Origin: CAIJXV01 sp964497135
GTDB lineage: Bacteria; Verrucomicrobiota; Kiritimatiellia; CAIKKV01; CAIJXV01
Reading direction: 5' to 3'
NCBI GenBank assembly: GCA_964497135.1
Contig: CAZCDO010000059.1
Location: forward strand, 1 to 19,349
DNA length: 19,349 bases
Part shown: one piece after another, positions 6,337-13,871 of the stretch
Layout: every line of letters begins with the position of its first letter
How positions within the stretch are numbered: position 1 is the first letter of the stretch
Position numbers and translations under genes: made by a program
Notes under the pieces: model-generated
Told to the model about the DNA's origin: nothing
What the model saw: the letters and a program-made list of their open reading frames with translations, nothing else
Databases searched by the model: none

Positions 6337-6858
6337 GTTCGCCTTCTCCCATCTATCCGCTCGTAGAGCGGGGCTCTTGTTCAAACCTAGGCCTTACGTT
6401 GTAGCCGCAGCCGACCTGTCCTGACTTGGGGTGAGCAAAGTCGAACCCGTCAATCGAAGGATGGCCGCAGGGATTCGAATGGGGAGGGCGCGCATGTTGC
6501 GCGCCGCGGACGGCAACATGCCGTCCCTCCCAAGCATCGCTTGCCGGAACAATCTAATCCCCTACAAACTAAACTCCGTGTTGCCTTCACCTCTCCCGAA
6601 ACACCACCACCGGTCCCATCCGACCCCGGGTATTGTGGTGTCCAATCGAAGACCAGCTTTCTATCACCACGTGCGTCGTCTTCCAAGCCGAATCGTCTAA
6701 CTTAAGGGAATCACGGCCACGCTCAGATATCAATTAACGTGATGCTAAGTGCTAACGTTTCAACGGGGAACAAAAAAACCACCCCGCAATATTCGATGCT
6801 GACAGATTCCCGCTTTCATTGCATGATGACCCCGGCTGACACATTCAGGAGACCCGTC
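6337..6858. other. Divergent intergenic region between aminotransferase and creatininase fusion
   Basis: About 520 bp without a convincing gene. It holds the three-way palindrome at 6482-6531 and a stretch near 6415-6450 (CCTGTCCTGACTTGGGGTGA) that looks like a degenerate dispersed repeat. An open frame on the plus strand extends the creatininase gene back to 6739, but without a ribosome-binding site or family-like sequence. No convincing -10/-35 pair was found for either gene. Confidence 0.5.
6482..6531. repeat. Three-way-junction palindromic repeat
   Basis: The outer arms GGGAG (6482-6486) and CTCCC (6527-6531) enclose two hairpins: GGCGCGC-ATGTT-GCGCGCC (6487-6505) and GGACGGCA-ACA-TGCCGTCC (6508-6526). 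Together they can fold as a nearly fully paired three-way junction of 50 nt. This build is that of REP/BIME-like dispersed repeats. Only one copy lies in the window. Confidence 0.7.
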
Positions 6859-8454
6859 ATGATCGATTCGAATGCCACAACCGTCGATTGGCAACGCTTT
6901 ACCGGGGATGTCATCATTCTGCCGGTCGGTTCCATCGAACAGCATAGCGCTCATCTTCCCGTCGGAACCGACTGGATCGAGGCCGACACGTTTGCCCGCC
7001 CCATTGCCGAGGCGCTCGATGCCGCCTTGCTCCCCGCCCTCCCCTACAGCAATTGCCTGGAACACAGCGGGTTTCGGGGCACCTTCGGCCTCACCCCGGA
7101 AACCCTCATGCATGTCGTCCGCGATCTGGCGGAAGAAGCCGAACGACAAAACTTTAAAATCCTGATCGTCCTCAATGGACATGGCGGAAATTTCAGCCTG
7201 ACTCCCGCCTGCCGCGATTGGAATCGACGGGATCGGCCGCTCAAGATATTGCTGGTCGACTTCTGGGTCTATTGCGATCCGAACGTGGTCGATTCCAAAG
7301 CCCATCCCCGCCCTGAAATTCATGTCGGCGAATGGGAAACCTCACTGATGATGGCGCTTCGCCCCGACTTGGTCAGGAATCCCGGCCCCGGCATGCCCGT
7401 TGATAGCCGCGAAACCTTTCCCCTGGCCCGCACGGATCTCACCACCTTTGGAGTCGGCCACTTCAATCCCGCCGGCGACCTCGGTTTTTCAAAAAAAGCG
7501 TCACCCGAAACAGGACGGGCCATTGTCGATTCCATTCTCGTCAACCTGGTCCCCTGGCTCAATGATCGGATTGCCCGCCTGCGCAAAAATCCCCGCTACT
7601 CCGGAGCCGGTGGGATCCAGGTCCGGCCGGTCGTTTCGACCGATCTTCCCGACATCCTGCGCCTGAAAAATATCGCCGGATGGAATCAGACCGAGTCAGA
7701 TCTGGCCTTCTTTTTTAAGCAGTTTCCCGAAACCTACTGGGTGGCGGTTCATAACGGCAAAGTCATCGGCTCGACCCTCGCCGCGGTCTACCACAAACAG
7801 GTCGCCTGGATCGGCATGGTCCTCGTCGATCCCGAATTCCGCCGGCAAGGGGTCGGGCGGAGCCTGATGTCCACCGCCCTCGTCGCCCTGCGGGATATTC
7901 CCTCCGTCAAGCTCGACGCCACTCCGGACGGGAAGGCGCTCTATGACCGGCTTGGCTTTAAGGATGAATACCTGCTCCACCGGATGGTAACCCGCGCCTT
8001 GCCCGTTGTTGTGGATTCCCCATCGCGCGCCGTTCGCCCCATGGTCCCCGGCGATCTTCCCCAGGTGATTGAAGCTGACCGGACAGCCTTCGGCGTGGAC
8101 CGTTCCGCCCTGCTAACCCGCCTCTTCCAGGAGGCCCCCCATCTGGCCTGGATCCGCGTGGACCAGCCGGACGCTTTTTGCCTGGGCCGGGCGGGGTTTC
8201 ATTTCACTCAGATTGGACCGGTGGTCGCACCGTCCGCCGAGCTCGCCGAATCCGTGATCCACGCGGCCCTTTTTGCCCTGCCCGGCCAAGCCGTGCTCCT
8301 CGATGTGCCTGAATCCCAAACGCGCATCCTCACCCGCCTCAAAACCGCCGGTTTCGTCTCTCAACGCACCCTTCTGCGTATGTATCGGGAAACCAATCCC
8401 ATCGCCGGCCGGCCGGATCGGCTGTTCGCGATCGCCGGCCCCGAACTGGGCTGA
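6859..8454 (+). CDS. Creatininase-family amidohydrolase fused to tandem GNAT-like domains
   Basis: Start at ATG 6859 (531 aa), preceded by AGGAG seven bases upstream; the longer frame to 6739 lacks a site. Residues ~8-245 are a creatininase-family domain: LPVGSIEQHSAHLPVGTD with Glu27, His29 and Asp38, NGHGGN with His108, and HVGEWETS near 155-162, the expected metal-binding set. Members hydrolyse cyclic or linear amide C-N bonds. Residues ~255-395 form a GNAT acetyltransferase: AWIGMVLVDPEFRRQGVGRS contains the acetyl-CoA loop R-x-Q-G-V-G. Residues ~400-530 (VRPMVPGDLPQVIEADRTAF...) look like the second, GNAT-fold domain found after the first in YitH-type proteins. The fusion suggests an N-acyl or amide substrate that is both hydrolysed and acetylated, but the substrate is unknown. 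The gene stands alone, followed by the 150-bp repeat element. Confidence 0.85.
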   Translation: MIDSNATTVDWQRFTGDVIILPVGSIEQHSAHLPVGTDWIEADTFARPIAEALDAALLPALPYSNCLEHSGFRGTFGLTPETLMHVVRDLAEEAERQNFKILIVLNGHGGNFSLTPACRDWNRRDRPLKILLVDFWVYCDPNVVDSKAHPRPEIHVGEWETSLMMALRPDLVRNPGPGMPVDSRETFPLARTDLTTFGVGHFNPAGDLGFSKKASPETGRAIVDSILVNLVPWLNDRIARLRKNPRYSGAGGIQVRPVVSTDLPDILRLKNIAGWNQTESDLAFFFKQFPETYWVAVHNGKVIGSTLAAVYHKQVAWIGMVLVDPEFRRQGVGRSLMSTALVALRDIPSVKLDATPDGKALYDRLGFKDEYLLHRMVTRALPVVVDSPSRAVRPMVPGDLPQVIEADRTAFGVDRSALLTRLFQEAPHLAWIRVDQPDAFCLGRAGFHFTQIGPVVAPSAELAESVIHAALFALPGQAVLLDVPESQTRILTRLKTAGFVSQRTLLRMYRETNPIAGRPDRLFAIAGPELG

Positions 8455-8480
8455 TTATTTTTAGTATTTTCGGGTGACGT

Positions 8481-8630
8481 CGGGCGCATCTGCGTTTAGG
8501 TGCAGTGACCGCGTGAATCCAAGTTAGTCGGGCATTCCTGCCCGACTCCGGGGGGGCGGACGTGTCAGGCAAGAATGCCTGACCTACTTGGGAGCTGGTT
8601 GCGACGTGCACCTAAACGCAGATGCGCCCG
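8481..8630. mobile_element. 150-bp element with perfect 24-bp terminal inverted repeats (copy B)
   Basis: Positions 8481-8504 and 8607-8630 are exact reverse complements over 24 bases (CGGGCGCATCTGCGTTTAGG at the left end). Between them lie two strong hairpins: AGTCGGGCA-TTCC-TGCCCGACT (8526-8547) and GTCAGGCA-AGAA-TGCCTGAC (8564-8583). The right half reappears at 55-119. It carries no coding sequence. The structure fits a non-autonomous mobile repeat of the REP/MITE type. It sits between the creatininase-fusion stop and the lpoB promoter and could also act as a transcription barrier there. Confidence 0.75.
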
Positions 8631-8656
8631 GTGCCGACCACCCAAAAATATCGGGA

Positions 8657-8685
8657 TTGATTGTCTTTCGCGTCTGCCCTATAAT
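8657..8685 (+). promoter_or_regulatory. Sigma70-type promoter of the lpoB-like operon
   Basis: TTGATT (8657-8662) and TATAAT (8680-8685) are separated by 17 bp, close to the consensus. A strong AAGGAG ribosome-binding site follows at 8699-8704, eight bases before ATG 8713. Start of transcription would fall near 8691, giving a very short leader. It lies 27 bp downstream of the inverted-repeat element. Confidence 0.75.
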
Positions 8686-8712
8686 TTCCCTATTTAAGAA
8701 GGAGATCACATC

Positions 8713-9327
8713 ATGAAGAAGCAGATCGTTTGTCTGGCTGGCCTTGGGTTATTCGTCCTTTTCGGCAGCGGTTGCACGGCGTTTAAATCCTCGGTCAAGA
8801 CGGTGGACGTCGACAAAGCCCAGCCGCTGGAAGCCAAATACGATTACTCCGACCTCAAATGGCTGGGCAGCGCTTCCGGTCAGGATATCATGTCCAGCGG
8901 ATTCCTGAAAGGCCTCCCCGCAAAACCGACCTTTGTGATCATGGGCATCCAAAACCGCACCACCCGGCATGTTGACACCAAAGCGATCACCGACACCTTG
9001 CGCGGCGGTGTGCTGGACGCCGGCAAGGCCAATTTCGTCAATGAAACCCGCCGCGACGATTTATTGCGCGAACAGGGCTACCAACTCGCCAACTGCACCC
9101 CCGAAACCCGCATGGCCATCGGCAAACAACTCGGAGCCAATTACATGATTTCGGGGTCGCTGATCGAAATCATCAAAAAATCCCCCAAAGAAGTCTCCCT
9201 ATCGCGCAAAGAAGAGGTGTTTTACCAGATGACCTTGGAAATCACCGACCTCACCACGGGCCTGATCACCTGGCAGAAACAGTATGAACGCGCCCGGATG
9301 GAAAGCAAACCGATCATTGGATGGTAA
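8713..9327 (+). CDS. lpoB: LpoB-like penicillin-binding-protein activator lipoprotein
   Basis: A 204-aa protein with a lipoprotein signal: MKK, a hydrophobic stretch, then FGSGC with the lipidated Cys21. The rest fits the LpoB/CsgG-like fold: KYDYSDLKWLGSASGQDIMSS, FVIMGIQNRTTRHVDTKAIT, LRGGVLDAGKANFV, AIGKQLGANYMISGSL, and the end TLEITDLTTGLITWQ. LpoB is an outer-membrane lipoprotein that activates the bifunctional peptidoglycan synthase PBP1B. Length is normal for the family. The residue after the lipid cysteine is Thr, so outer-membrane sorting would be expected by the Lol +2 rule if it applies here. It is first in a two-gene operon with the COG3014-like lipoprotein. Assignment to the family is good; PBP activation in this organism is inferred. 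Confidence 0.82.
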   Translation: MKKQIVCLAGLGLFVLFGSGCTAFKSSVKTVDVDKAQPLEAKYDYSDLKWLGSASGQDIMSSGFLKGLPAKPTFVIMGIQNRTTRHVDTKAITDTLRGGVLDAGKANFVNETRRDDLLREQGYQLANCTPETRMAIGKQLGANYMISGSLIEIIKKSPKEVSLSRKEEVFYQMTLEITDLTTGLITWQKQYERARMESKPIIGW

Positions 9328-9334
9328 CCCCGTC

Positions 9335-10546
9335 ATGACCGCCCGCCGCCGGCTCATCACCTGCGGCGGCGGGGTCCTCCTCGGCGCCACCCTCCTCCTG
9401 CTGGCTTCGGGATGTGCCACGCCGCCCCTGAACCAGGCGCGTTCCCAGTTTGCCTCCGGCCGCCTCCAAGGCGCCGAACAGAACCTCACTAATCTGCCGT
9501 CGAGCGACAAGGATCAAGTGCTCTTCCTCATGGAACGCGGCATGATCCGCCATTCGCTCCAAAAATATGACGAAAGCACCCAGGATTGGCTGGATGCGGT
9601 TCAACTTGAAAAAGATCTTGAGACCCATAGCGCGTCCAAAGCCGTCGCCAGTGTGATGGTCAATGATCGAACCCTGGCCTTCCGCGGGTTTCCCTACGAA
9701 CAAACCCTCCTGCATACCTTTCTCGCCAAAAACTACCTCGCCCAAGGCCACTGGGATGACGCCGCGGTCGAGGGCCGGAATGTGGTTCGACGCCAGGAAA
9801 ATCGCGCGACTTTCCCCGAGGACCACTACAGCCGTTATGTAGCCGGCCTGACCTTTGAATTGGCCGGGGATTTCGACAACGCGCAACTGCAATACCGCTT
9901 GGCCGGCGAATCGAATCGGTTCGTCCGGATCGATCCGGCCACCGGGCGGCTCGCCCCCCTCACCACCAATGCTCCCGCCTCTTCCGCCCCCCCCCGACCC
10001 GGCGCTTTTGAATTGGTCTGCCTTCTCAATTACGGTCAAATCAGTTCATCGGTCGGACTTGAATCTCCGGCGGGAAGCTCGCTTCAACAACCGCCCTATG
10101 CGGAAATTTTCACCAATGGAATCCGTCTCGGACGCGGCTATCTGTTCACCTCCACGGATGAAATGGCCCGCCAAACGTGGAAGGAACTGGCCTTCCGGAA
10201 AACGTCCAAAACCGCCACCCGGATCGCCTTGAAACTCGCGATTGCCAACGCCATCAGCCAGAGCAACGAAAGCTTGGGTTCCCTGGTCCGAATGGGGCTC
10301 CTGGCCATGGAGCAACCGGATGACCGCCACTGGGCCACCCTCCCCCAATGGATGGGCGTGGCCCGGGTTCCGTGTTCCGAGTCTCTCAAGAGTTTCGAGG
10401 TGGTCTTCTATGCGCCCAATGGAACCGTCCTGCGGCGCATTACGGTGACCCGGCCGATCACCCGGCGAGGAAAAACCTGGGTCTCGCTTTGCCGCGATAT
10501 CGTTCCGGTCGCCGAACCTGTCCCGATCACGCCCGAACCGCGATAA
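9335..10546 (+). CDS. COG3014-like TPR lipoprotein
   Basis: I start at ATG 9335 (403 aa), 8 nt after the lpoB-like stop; the frame is open from an ATG at 9284 inside lpoB but that start gives no signal peptide at the terminus. MTARRR, a hydrophobic core and LASGC give a lipobox with Cys27. The N-terminal ~200 residues are TPR-like helices (LFLMERGMIRHSLQKYDEST; TFLAKNYLAQGHWDDAAVEG; YVAGLTFELAGDFDNAQLQY). The C-terminal half is a beta-rich domain with YGQISSSVGLES... and a buried-type helix RIALKLAIANAIS. This layout and the lpoB neighbour match the uncharacterised COG3014 lipoproteins found beside lpoB in other Gram-negatives. A runs of Ala/Pro (ASSAPPRPG) marks a linker. Likely periplasmic-side outer-membrane protein with an envelope role; exact job unknown. 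Confidence 0.72.
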   Translation: MTARRRLITCGGGVLLGATLLLLASGCATPPLNQARSQFASGRLQGAEQNLTNLPSSDKDQVLFLMERGMIRHSLQKYDESTQDWLDAVQLEKDLETHSASKAVASVMVNDRTLAFRGFPYEQTLLHTFLAKNYLAQGHWDDAAVEGRNVVRRQENRATFPEDHYSRYVAGLTFELAGDFDNAQLQYRLAGESNRFVRIDPATGRLAPLTTNAPASSAPPRPGAFELVCLLNYGQISSSVGLESPAGSSLQQPPYAEIFTNGIRLGRGYLFTSTDEMARQTWKELAFRKTSKTATRIALKLAIANAISQSNESLGSLVRMGLLAMEQPDDRHWATLPQWMGVARVPCSESLKSFEVVFYAPNGTVLRRITVTRPITRRGKTWVSLCRDIVPVAEPVPITPEPR

Positions 10547-10550
10547 AATC

Positions 10551-10573
10551 AAAAGGGCGGCCGGCGGCCGCCC
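10551..10573 (-). terminator. Rho-independent terminator of the minus-strand envelope operon
   Basis: GGGCGGCC-GGC-GGCCGCCC forms an 8-bp GC stem (10555-10573). On the minus strand it is followed by TTTTGATTTTA, and it starts 14 nt after the TAA of the tail-anchored protein gene. On the plus strand it directly follows the COG3014-like gene but has a C run, not a T run, so its effect on that side is uncertain. Confidence 0.75.
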
Positions 10574-10586
10574 CCCCCTCCGCGGA

Positions 10587-11054
10587 TTAAAAAAAGATCA
10601 TATAGATGGTGATCAGGATAAACAAACCAAGCACCACCCAGGCGATCACCCGGTTGCGAAAAACCCGCTTCTCATGGCGTAGAGGCGCTATGCCATGCAA
10701 CCCGCCGGTAACAAAATAACTGGCGAATCGCGCATCGCCGCGCCGGATCGGCCCCGGCACATCCGCCTCCCTCTCTCCAACCGGCACCGCTGAATCCAAT
10801 CCGACCGATCCGTCCGTCGACGCCGGCGCCGCGGGTTGGGTCACGGAGCGATCGGCTGCGCCGCCGGGGGCGGGAGGACTCTCCGGCGCAGATTCAAACC
10901 CCGTCCAAATCCGGCGCAGCACCGCGACCGGATCCGGACGGTTGTTGGTATCCCGCGTCCGACGACGCAGTTCGCGCTGGATCGCCCGAAGCTCTTCGTC
11001 CAATTCTTTGCGCCGGGTCTCCAGCGCAACATTCATTCTGATTTTGCGGGCCAT
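10587..11054 (-). CDS. Tail-anchored coiled-coil membrane protein, 155 aa
   Basis: Not recognised as a named family. Residues 1-~35 are a highly charged helix (ALETRRKELDEELRAIQREL) likely to form a coiled coil. Residues ~40-105 are a disordered Pro/Ala/Ser/Asp-rich linker. The C-terminal ~22 residues (VIAWVVLGLFILITIYMIFF) form one membrane helix right at the end. With no signal peptide, the N-terminal part should face the cytoplasm and the tail should insert in the inner membrane. It is last in the operon, 24 nt after the larger tail-anchored protein gene and just before the terminator. The same plan in both neighbours suggests partners in a membrane complex. Confidence 0.75.
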   Translation of the reverse strand: MARKIRMNVALETRRKELDEELRAIQRELRRRTRDTNNRPDPVAVLRRIWTGFESAPESPPAPGGAADRSVTQPAAPASTDGSVGLDSAVPVGEREADVPGPIRRGDARFASYFVTGGLHGIAPLRHEKRVFRNRVIAWVVLGLFILITIYMIFF

Positions 11055-11078
11055 GATTGTACCGCCCTGCGGTCGCGT

Positions 11079-11813
11079 TTAAACTTTCAACAACACCCAC
11101 ATCACGATGCCCAGCAGGATGACCAGAACCCCCAGGGGCAGGGTCAACGCCACCCCGATCTTCATCCAGCCGATAAAATCCCGCTCGGGCTCGTCATCGA
11201 TCGTCAAGGCCGACTCCATGGCCGCCATCTTGGCCGCGGGCACGGCGCCCAACTCCGCCTCCGAGGCTTCAACCACCGACAACAGCTTGTTGTATTCCAG
11301 CCGGGAGCTTTCGATGACCGCCACCGCCTTGCCCAATTCATCGCGCAGGGTGTTGTCCGCACAATTCTCCAGATCAATGGCTTCCACCTCCCGGCGCAAG
11401 GCATTGAACTGCTGACGGGTATTCATATACAACTGCGCCATGCGGGTCGCCCGGTTTTCCTGCTTCTCCAACGCGATCACGCTCTGGTTAAACCGGTCGA
11501 TCATCTCCCCGCGCCCCCGCTCGTACGCTTCCTGCTTGCGCAACGTCTCGTCCGCCGCCTCGCGTTGACGTTCGATTTCGGTCTGCCGCCGTTTGAGCTG
11601 TTCGATTTCCTTGGCCTGCCCGGACGCCTGGGCATTGATCTGCTCGCGTTGGCGCGCCAGGCGGGTGAGATTCAATTCCGAAACCGGCCGCACCGGTATT
11701 TCATCGTAGTGCACTCCGGTGCCGCTCTCGCGGGCCTGGCCGGCCAGGCTTTGTCGGGAGACGTTCGCGCGTTGCCGGCTCAAATCGCTGTCAAAAAAAT
11801 CGGTATCACTCAT
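11079..11813 (-). CDS. Tail-anchored coiled-coil membrane protein, 244 aa
   Basis: No family recognised. After an acidic start (MSDTDFFDSD) and a short linker with VPVRPVSEL-like sequence, residues ~50-170 are a long coiled coil rich in Glu, Gln and Arg (KEIEQLKRRQTEIERQREAA; EKQENRATRMAQLYMNTRQQ; NALRREVEAIDLENC). The protein ends with one membrane helix (IGVALTLPLGVLVILLGIVM). No signal peptide, so the coiled coil is expected in the cytoplasm. A GAAAGGAAA ribosome-binding site lies before ATG 11813. It sits between the LysM lipoprotein gene and the second tail-anchored gene. A scaffold or envelope-tethering role is a guess from architecture and neighbours. Confidence 0.78.
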   Translation of the reverse strand: MSDTDFFDSDLSRQRANVSRQSLAGQARESGTGVHYDEIPVRPVSELNLTRLARQREQINAQASGQAKEIEQLKRRQTEIERQREAADETLRKQEAYERGRGEMIDRFNQSVIALEKQENRATRMAQLYMNTRQQFNALRREVEAIDLENCADNTLRDELGKAVAVIESSRLEYNKLLSVVEASEAELGAVPAAKMAAMESALTIDDEPERDFIGWMKIGVALTLPLGVLVILLGIVMWVLLKV

Positions 11814-11860
11814 CGCTCATTTCCTTTCTATGTGATGGCTGCATCCCCCTTGCCGAAGGG

Positions 11861-12838
11861 TCAGGGGGGAATCCGCAAAACCTGTCCCACCCGCAAATCG
11901 CGCTCGTTGCGCATACTGGCACGATTGGCGTTATAAATATCGCGCCAACGCCGACTGTCCCCGTACACTTTCAGCGCAATCGTGGTCAAACTGTCCCCTT
12001 TCTGAACCTTGTATTGCTTCACTTTGCCGGACACCACCGGAGAGGTCCGAAGGGGCGTGGGTGGAGGCGACACCGTCCGGACCTGCCGCACGGGCGGCTT
12101 GACACTCACCGGGGGTGGCTTCACGCTGACGTCCACCGGTTTGACCCGGGATTTCACCAGGGGTTCCGGCGGCGGCATGTCGATGATCGGCGGACCCTCT
12201 TCCAGCGCGGCCGACGAATTGCCGGAATCCGTCAAATTCAAGGGAGCTGTCGGGATGGGGACAATTTTCACCAAAGCAGCCGCTGAAGTCGCCACCTGAA
12301 ACGCCGGGGCATTGCTCTGCAGGCGCATCCGTTCGCGAAGATCCGCCAGTTCGTTCCGGAGATAGTCGTTCTCCTGACGCAAGGTGGCATTTTCTTTTTC
12401 GAAGGTCATCATCCGCTCCGCGCCCGAGCTCGTGGTCGGCGACAAGGTGGCGGCCAACGCCAATTTAGCCATACGGATTCGATCCTCGATCATCTCCTTT
12501 TTATCCGTTCCCGGCCGGATTTCCAGGTAGCGACGGTAATGGTAGATCGCCAGGACATAATCCCGGGTCGGATGATCCAGCAAAAAGCCCAATTCCAAGT
12601 GGGCTCGCGCCAGGGTGGGATCCTTGTCCAACGCCTTGCGGTAAAGGGAAATAGCCCCGTCATCGTCACCCAGGCGCTTGCGCTCGATGGCCTTGCGGAT
12701 CATCGGGGTGTCCTCTTCCAGCCGATCCAGTCGCCCGGCTGTATCACGGCATCCCGTCACGCCCCCCACCAAGGCCCACACGAGTAGCCATCGTCCGAAC
12801 CACATTCCCCAGCGCCGCGTTTTCCCGTCGTCAATCAT
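11861..12838 (-). CDS. TPR/coiled-coil/LysM lipoprotein
   Basis: A 325-aa exported protein. A hydrophobic segment WLLVWALVGGVTGC gives a lipobox with Cys30. Residues ~43-115 hold two TPR-like repeats (RKAIERKRLGDDDGAISLYR; ARAHLELGFLLD...). Residues ~135-165 form a coiled coil (FEKENATLRQENDYLRNELA). A long Pro/Val/Lys-rich linker (~195-272) follows. The last ~50 residues are a LysM domain (KVQKGDSLTTIALKVYGDSR, then NRASMRNERDLRVGQVLRIP), which binds peptidoglycan glycan strands. Its ATG overlaps the stop of the heptosyltransferase gene by 8 nt; an in-frame ATG at 12805 would also keep the signal. This is probably an outer-membrane-anchored, wall-binding protein. The layout resembles YbgF-like or secretion/division scaffolds but I cannot place it in one. 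Confidence 0.85.
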   Translation of the reverse strand: MIDDGKTRRWGMWFGRWLLVWALVGGVTGCRDTAGRLDRLEEDTPMIRKAIERKRLGDDDGAISLYRKALDKDPTLARAHLELGFLLDHPTRDYVLAIYHYRRYLEIRPGTDKKEMIEDRIRMAKLALAATLSPTTSSGAERMMTFEKENATLRQENDYLRNELADLRERMRLQSNAPAFQVATSAAALVKIVPIPTAPLNLTDSGNSSAALEEGPPIIDMPPPEPLVKSRVKPVDVSVKPPPVSVKPPVRQVRTVSPPPTPLRTSPVVSGKVKQYKVQKGDSLTTIALKVYGDSRRWRDIYNANRASMRNERDLRVGQVLRIPP

Positions 12839-13856
12839 AATGCTTCGCTTTCAACATGCTTTCGGCGGCTTCCATCACCCGCTCCCCCGTCACCGCGGTC
12901 AGGCAGGCCTGGTCACCCCGCCGACAGATTCTCTGTCGGCATCCCTGACAGATCCCCTCCGGCGGTTGCACCACCCGGTTCCCGGCCCCGTAGGGACCGG
13001 ATCGCACCGGATCCGTCGGACCAAAGAGCGCCAATACCGGCGTGCCCGCCGCAGCCGCCAGATGCATTGGGCCCGAATCGTTCCCGATCACCAGATCCAT
13101 CGCCTGCAACCACCCGCCCATCTCGACCAACCGGGTCCGACCCGCCAGATTCAGGACCCGATCCGCGGCGAGTTGCCCGGCAATCGCCGCACAGGCGGCC
13201 AGTTCCTCGTCTCCCGATCCGCCCAGCAGATAGATCGTCGCCCCCAACCGATCCTGCAACCGTCGCGCCAACCGTCCATACTCCGCGATCGGCCAGTTTT
13301 TGCTCGGCCACCGGGAGACCGGCACCAAAGCCACGCGGGGTCGACCGGCACCCACCGGAACCGACGGAAATCGCATCGGGAACTCCACCGGCGCATCCGC
13401 CAATCCCAATCGTCGCACCGCATCCAGACACTCATCCACGGCATGGCGATCCCGATTCTCCGGCCCCGCCACTTCCGTGTAAAACCAACCGGACCCTTCG
13501 CGCTGAAAGGACGGACCCATCCGATATCGGGTCCGCGCCAGCCGGGCCACTCCGGCACTTTTCAACAAACCCTGAAAATCAATGACTCCGGCATATCCCT
13601 CCCGCCGCAAATCCCGCCAAAAGGTTTTCCACCCCTCCCCCCACCCGCGGCGTGGAAACCGGATCACCCGACTCACGTCCGTAAAACATTCCACTAAATC
13701 AGCGTACTCATTCTGCGTCACCCAGTCAACTGTCGCGCCCAACTCGGTCTTCAACCGATGGACCGCTGGGAGGGCGTGAAACAAATCGCCCAAAGAACTT
13801 AATTTGACCACCAGAATCCGCCGACCGGCCAATCCCGCCTGAAGACGCTGATCCAT
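12831..13856 (-). CDS. Glycosyltransferase family 9 (LPS heptosyltransferase-like)
   Basis: A 341-aa protein with the GT-B features of heptosyltransferases. The N-terminal RRILVVKLSSLGDLFHALPA is the classic start with the 'SSLGD' nucleotide-sugar loop. VIDFQGLLKSAGVA matches the WaaC-type 'D-x-Q-G-L-x-K-S' motif. VALVPVSRWPSKNWP opens the second Rossmann domain, and VIGNDSGPMHLAAAAGTPVL with ALFGPTDP is the conserved donor-binding end. WaaC/WaaF add heptose to the inner core of LPS in the cytoplasm at the inner membrane. The 'P-x-S-R-W-x-S-K-x-W' string points to heptosyltransferase I-like enzymes. The C-terminus has CQGCRQRIC, a cysteine cluster seen in several GT9 proteins. It is the second gene of the envelope operon, overlapping the LysM gene by 8 nt. 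The exact sugar is not certain. Confidence 0.9.
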   Translation of the reverse strand: MDQRLQAGLAGRRILVVKLSSLGDLFHALPAVHRLKTELGATVDWVTQNEYADLVECFTDVSRVIRFPRRGWGEGWKTFWRDLRREGYAGVIDFQGLLKSAGVARLARTRYRMGPSFQREGSGWFYTEVAGPENRDRHAVDECLDAVRRLGLADAPVEFPMRFPSVPVGAGRPRVALVPVSRWPSKNWPIAEYGRLARRLQDRLGATIYLLGGSGDEELAACAAIAGQLAADRVLNLAGRTRLVEMGGWLQAMDLVIGNDSGPMHLAAAAGTPVLALFGPTDPVRSGPYGAGNRVVQPPEGICQGCRQRICRRGDQACLTAVTGERVMEAAESMLKAKHYD

Positions 13857-13871
13857 GATCGTCGATTCCGT

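Noticed and set aside
5380..6366. Plus-strand 328-codon frame
   Set aside because: It is antisense to the DegT/StrS aminotransferase, which has all family motifs; the frame itself shows none.
9284..9334. Upstream ATG for the COG3014-like lipoprotein
   Set aside because: It would put 17 extra residues in front of the signal peptide and lie inside lpoB; ATG 9335 gives a normal lipoprotein signal.
10836..13697. Long plus-strand frames (10836-11936 and 12678-13697)
   Set aside because: They lie antisense to clear genes (coiled-coil, LysM and GT9 proteins), have His/Pro/Arg-rich low-similarity composition typical of GC-rich shadow frames, and have no ribosome-binding sites or motifs.
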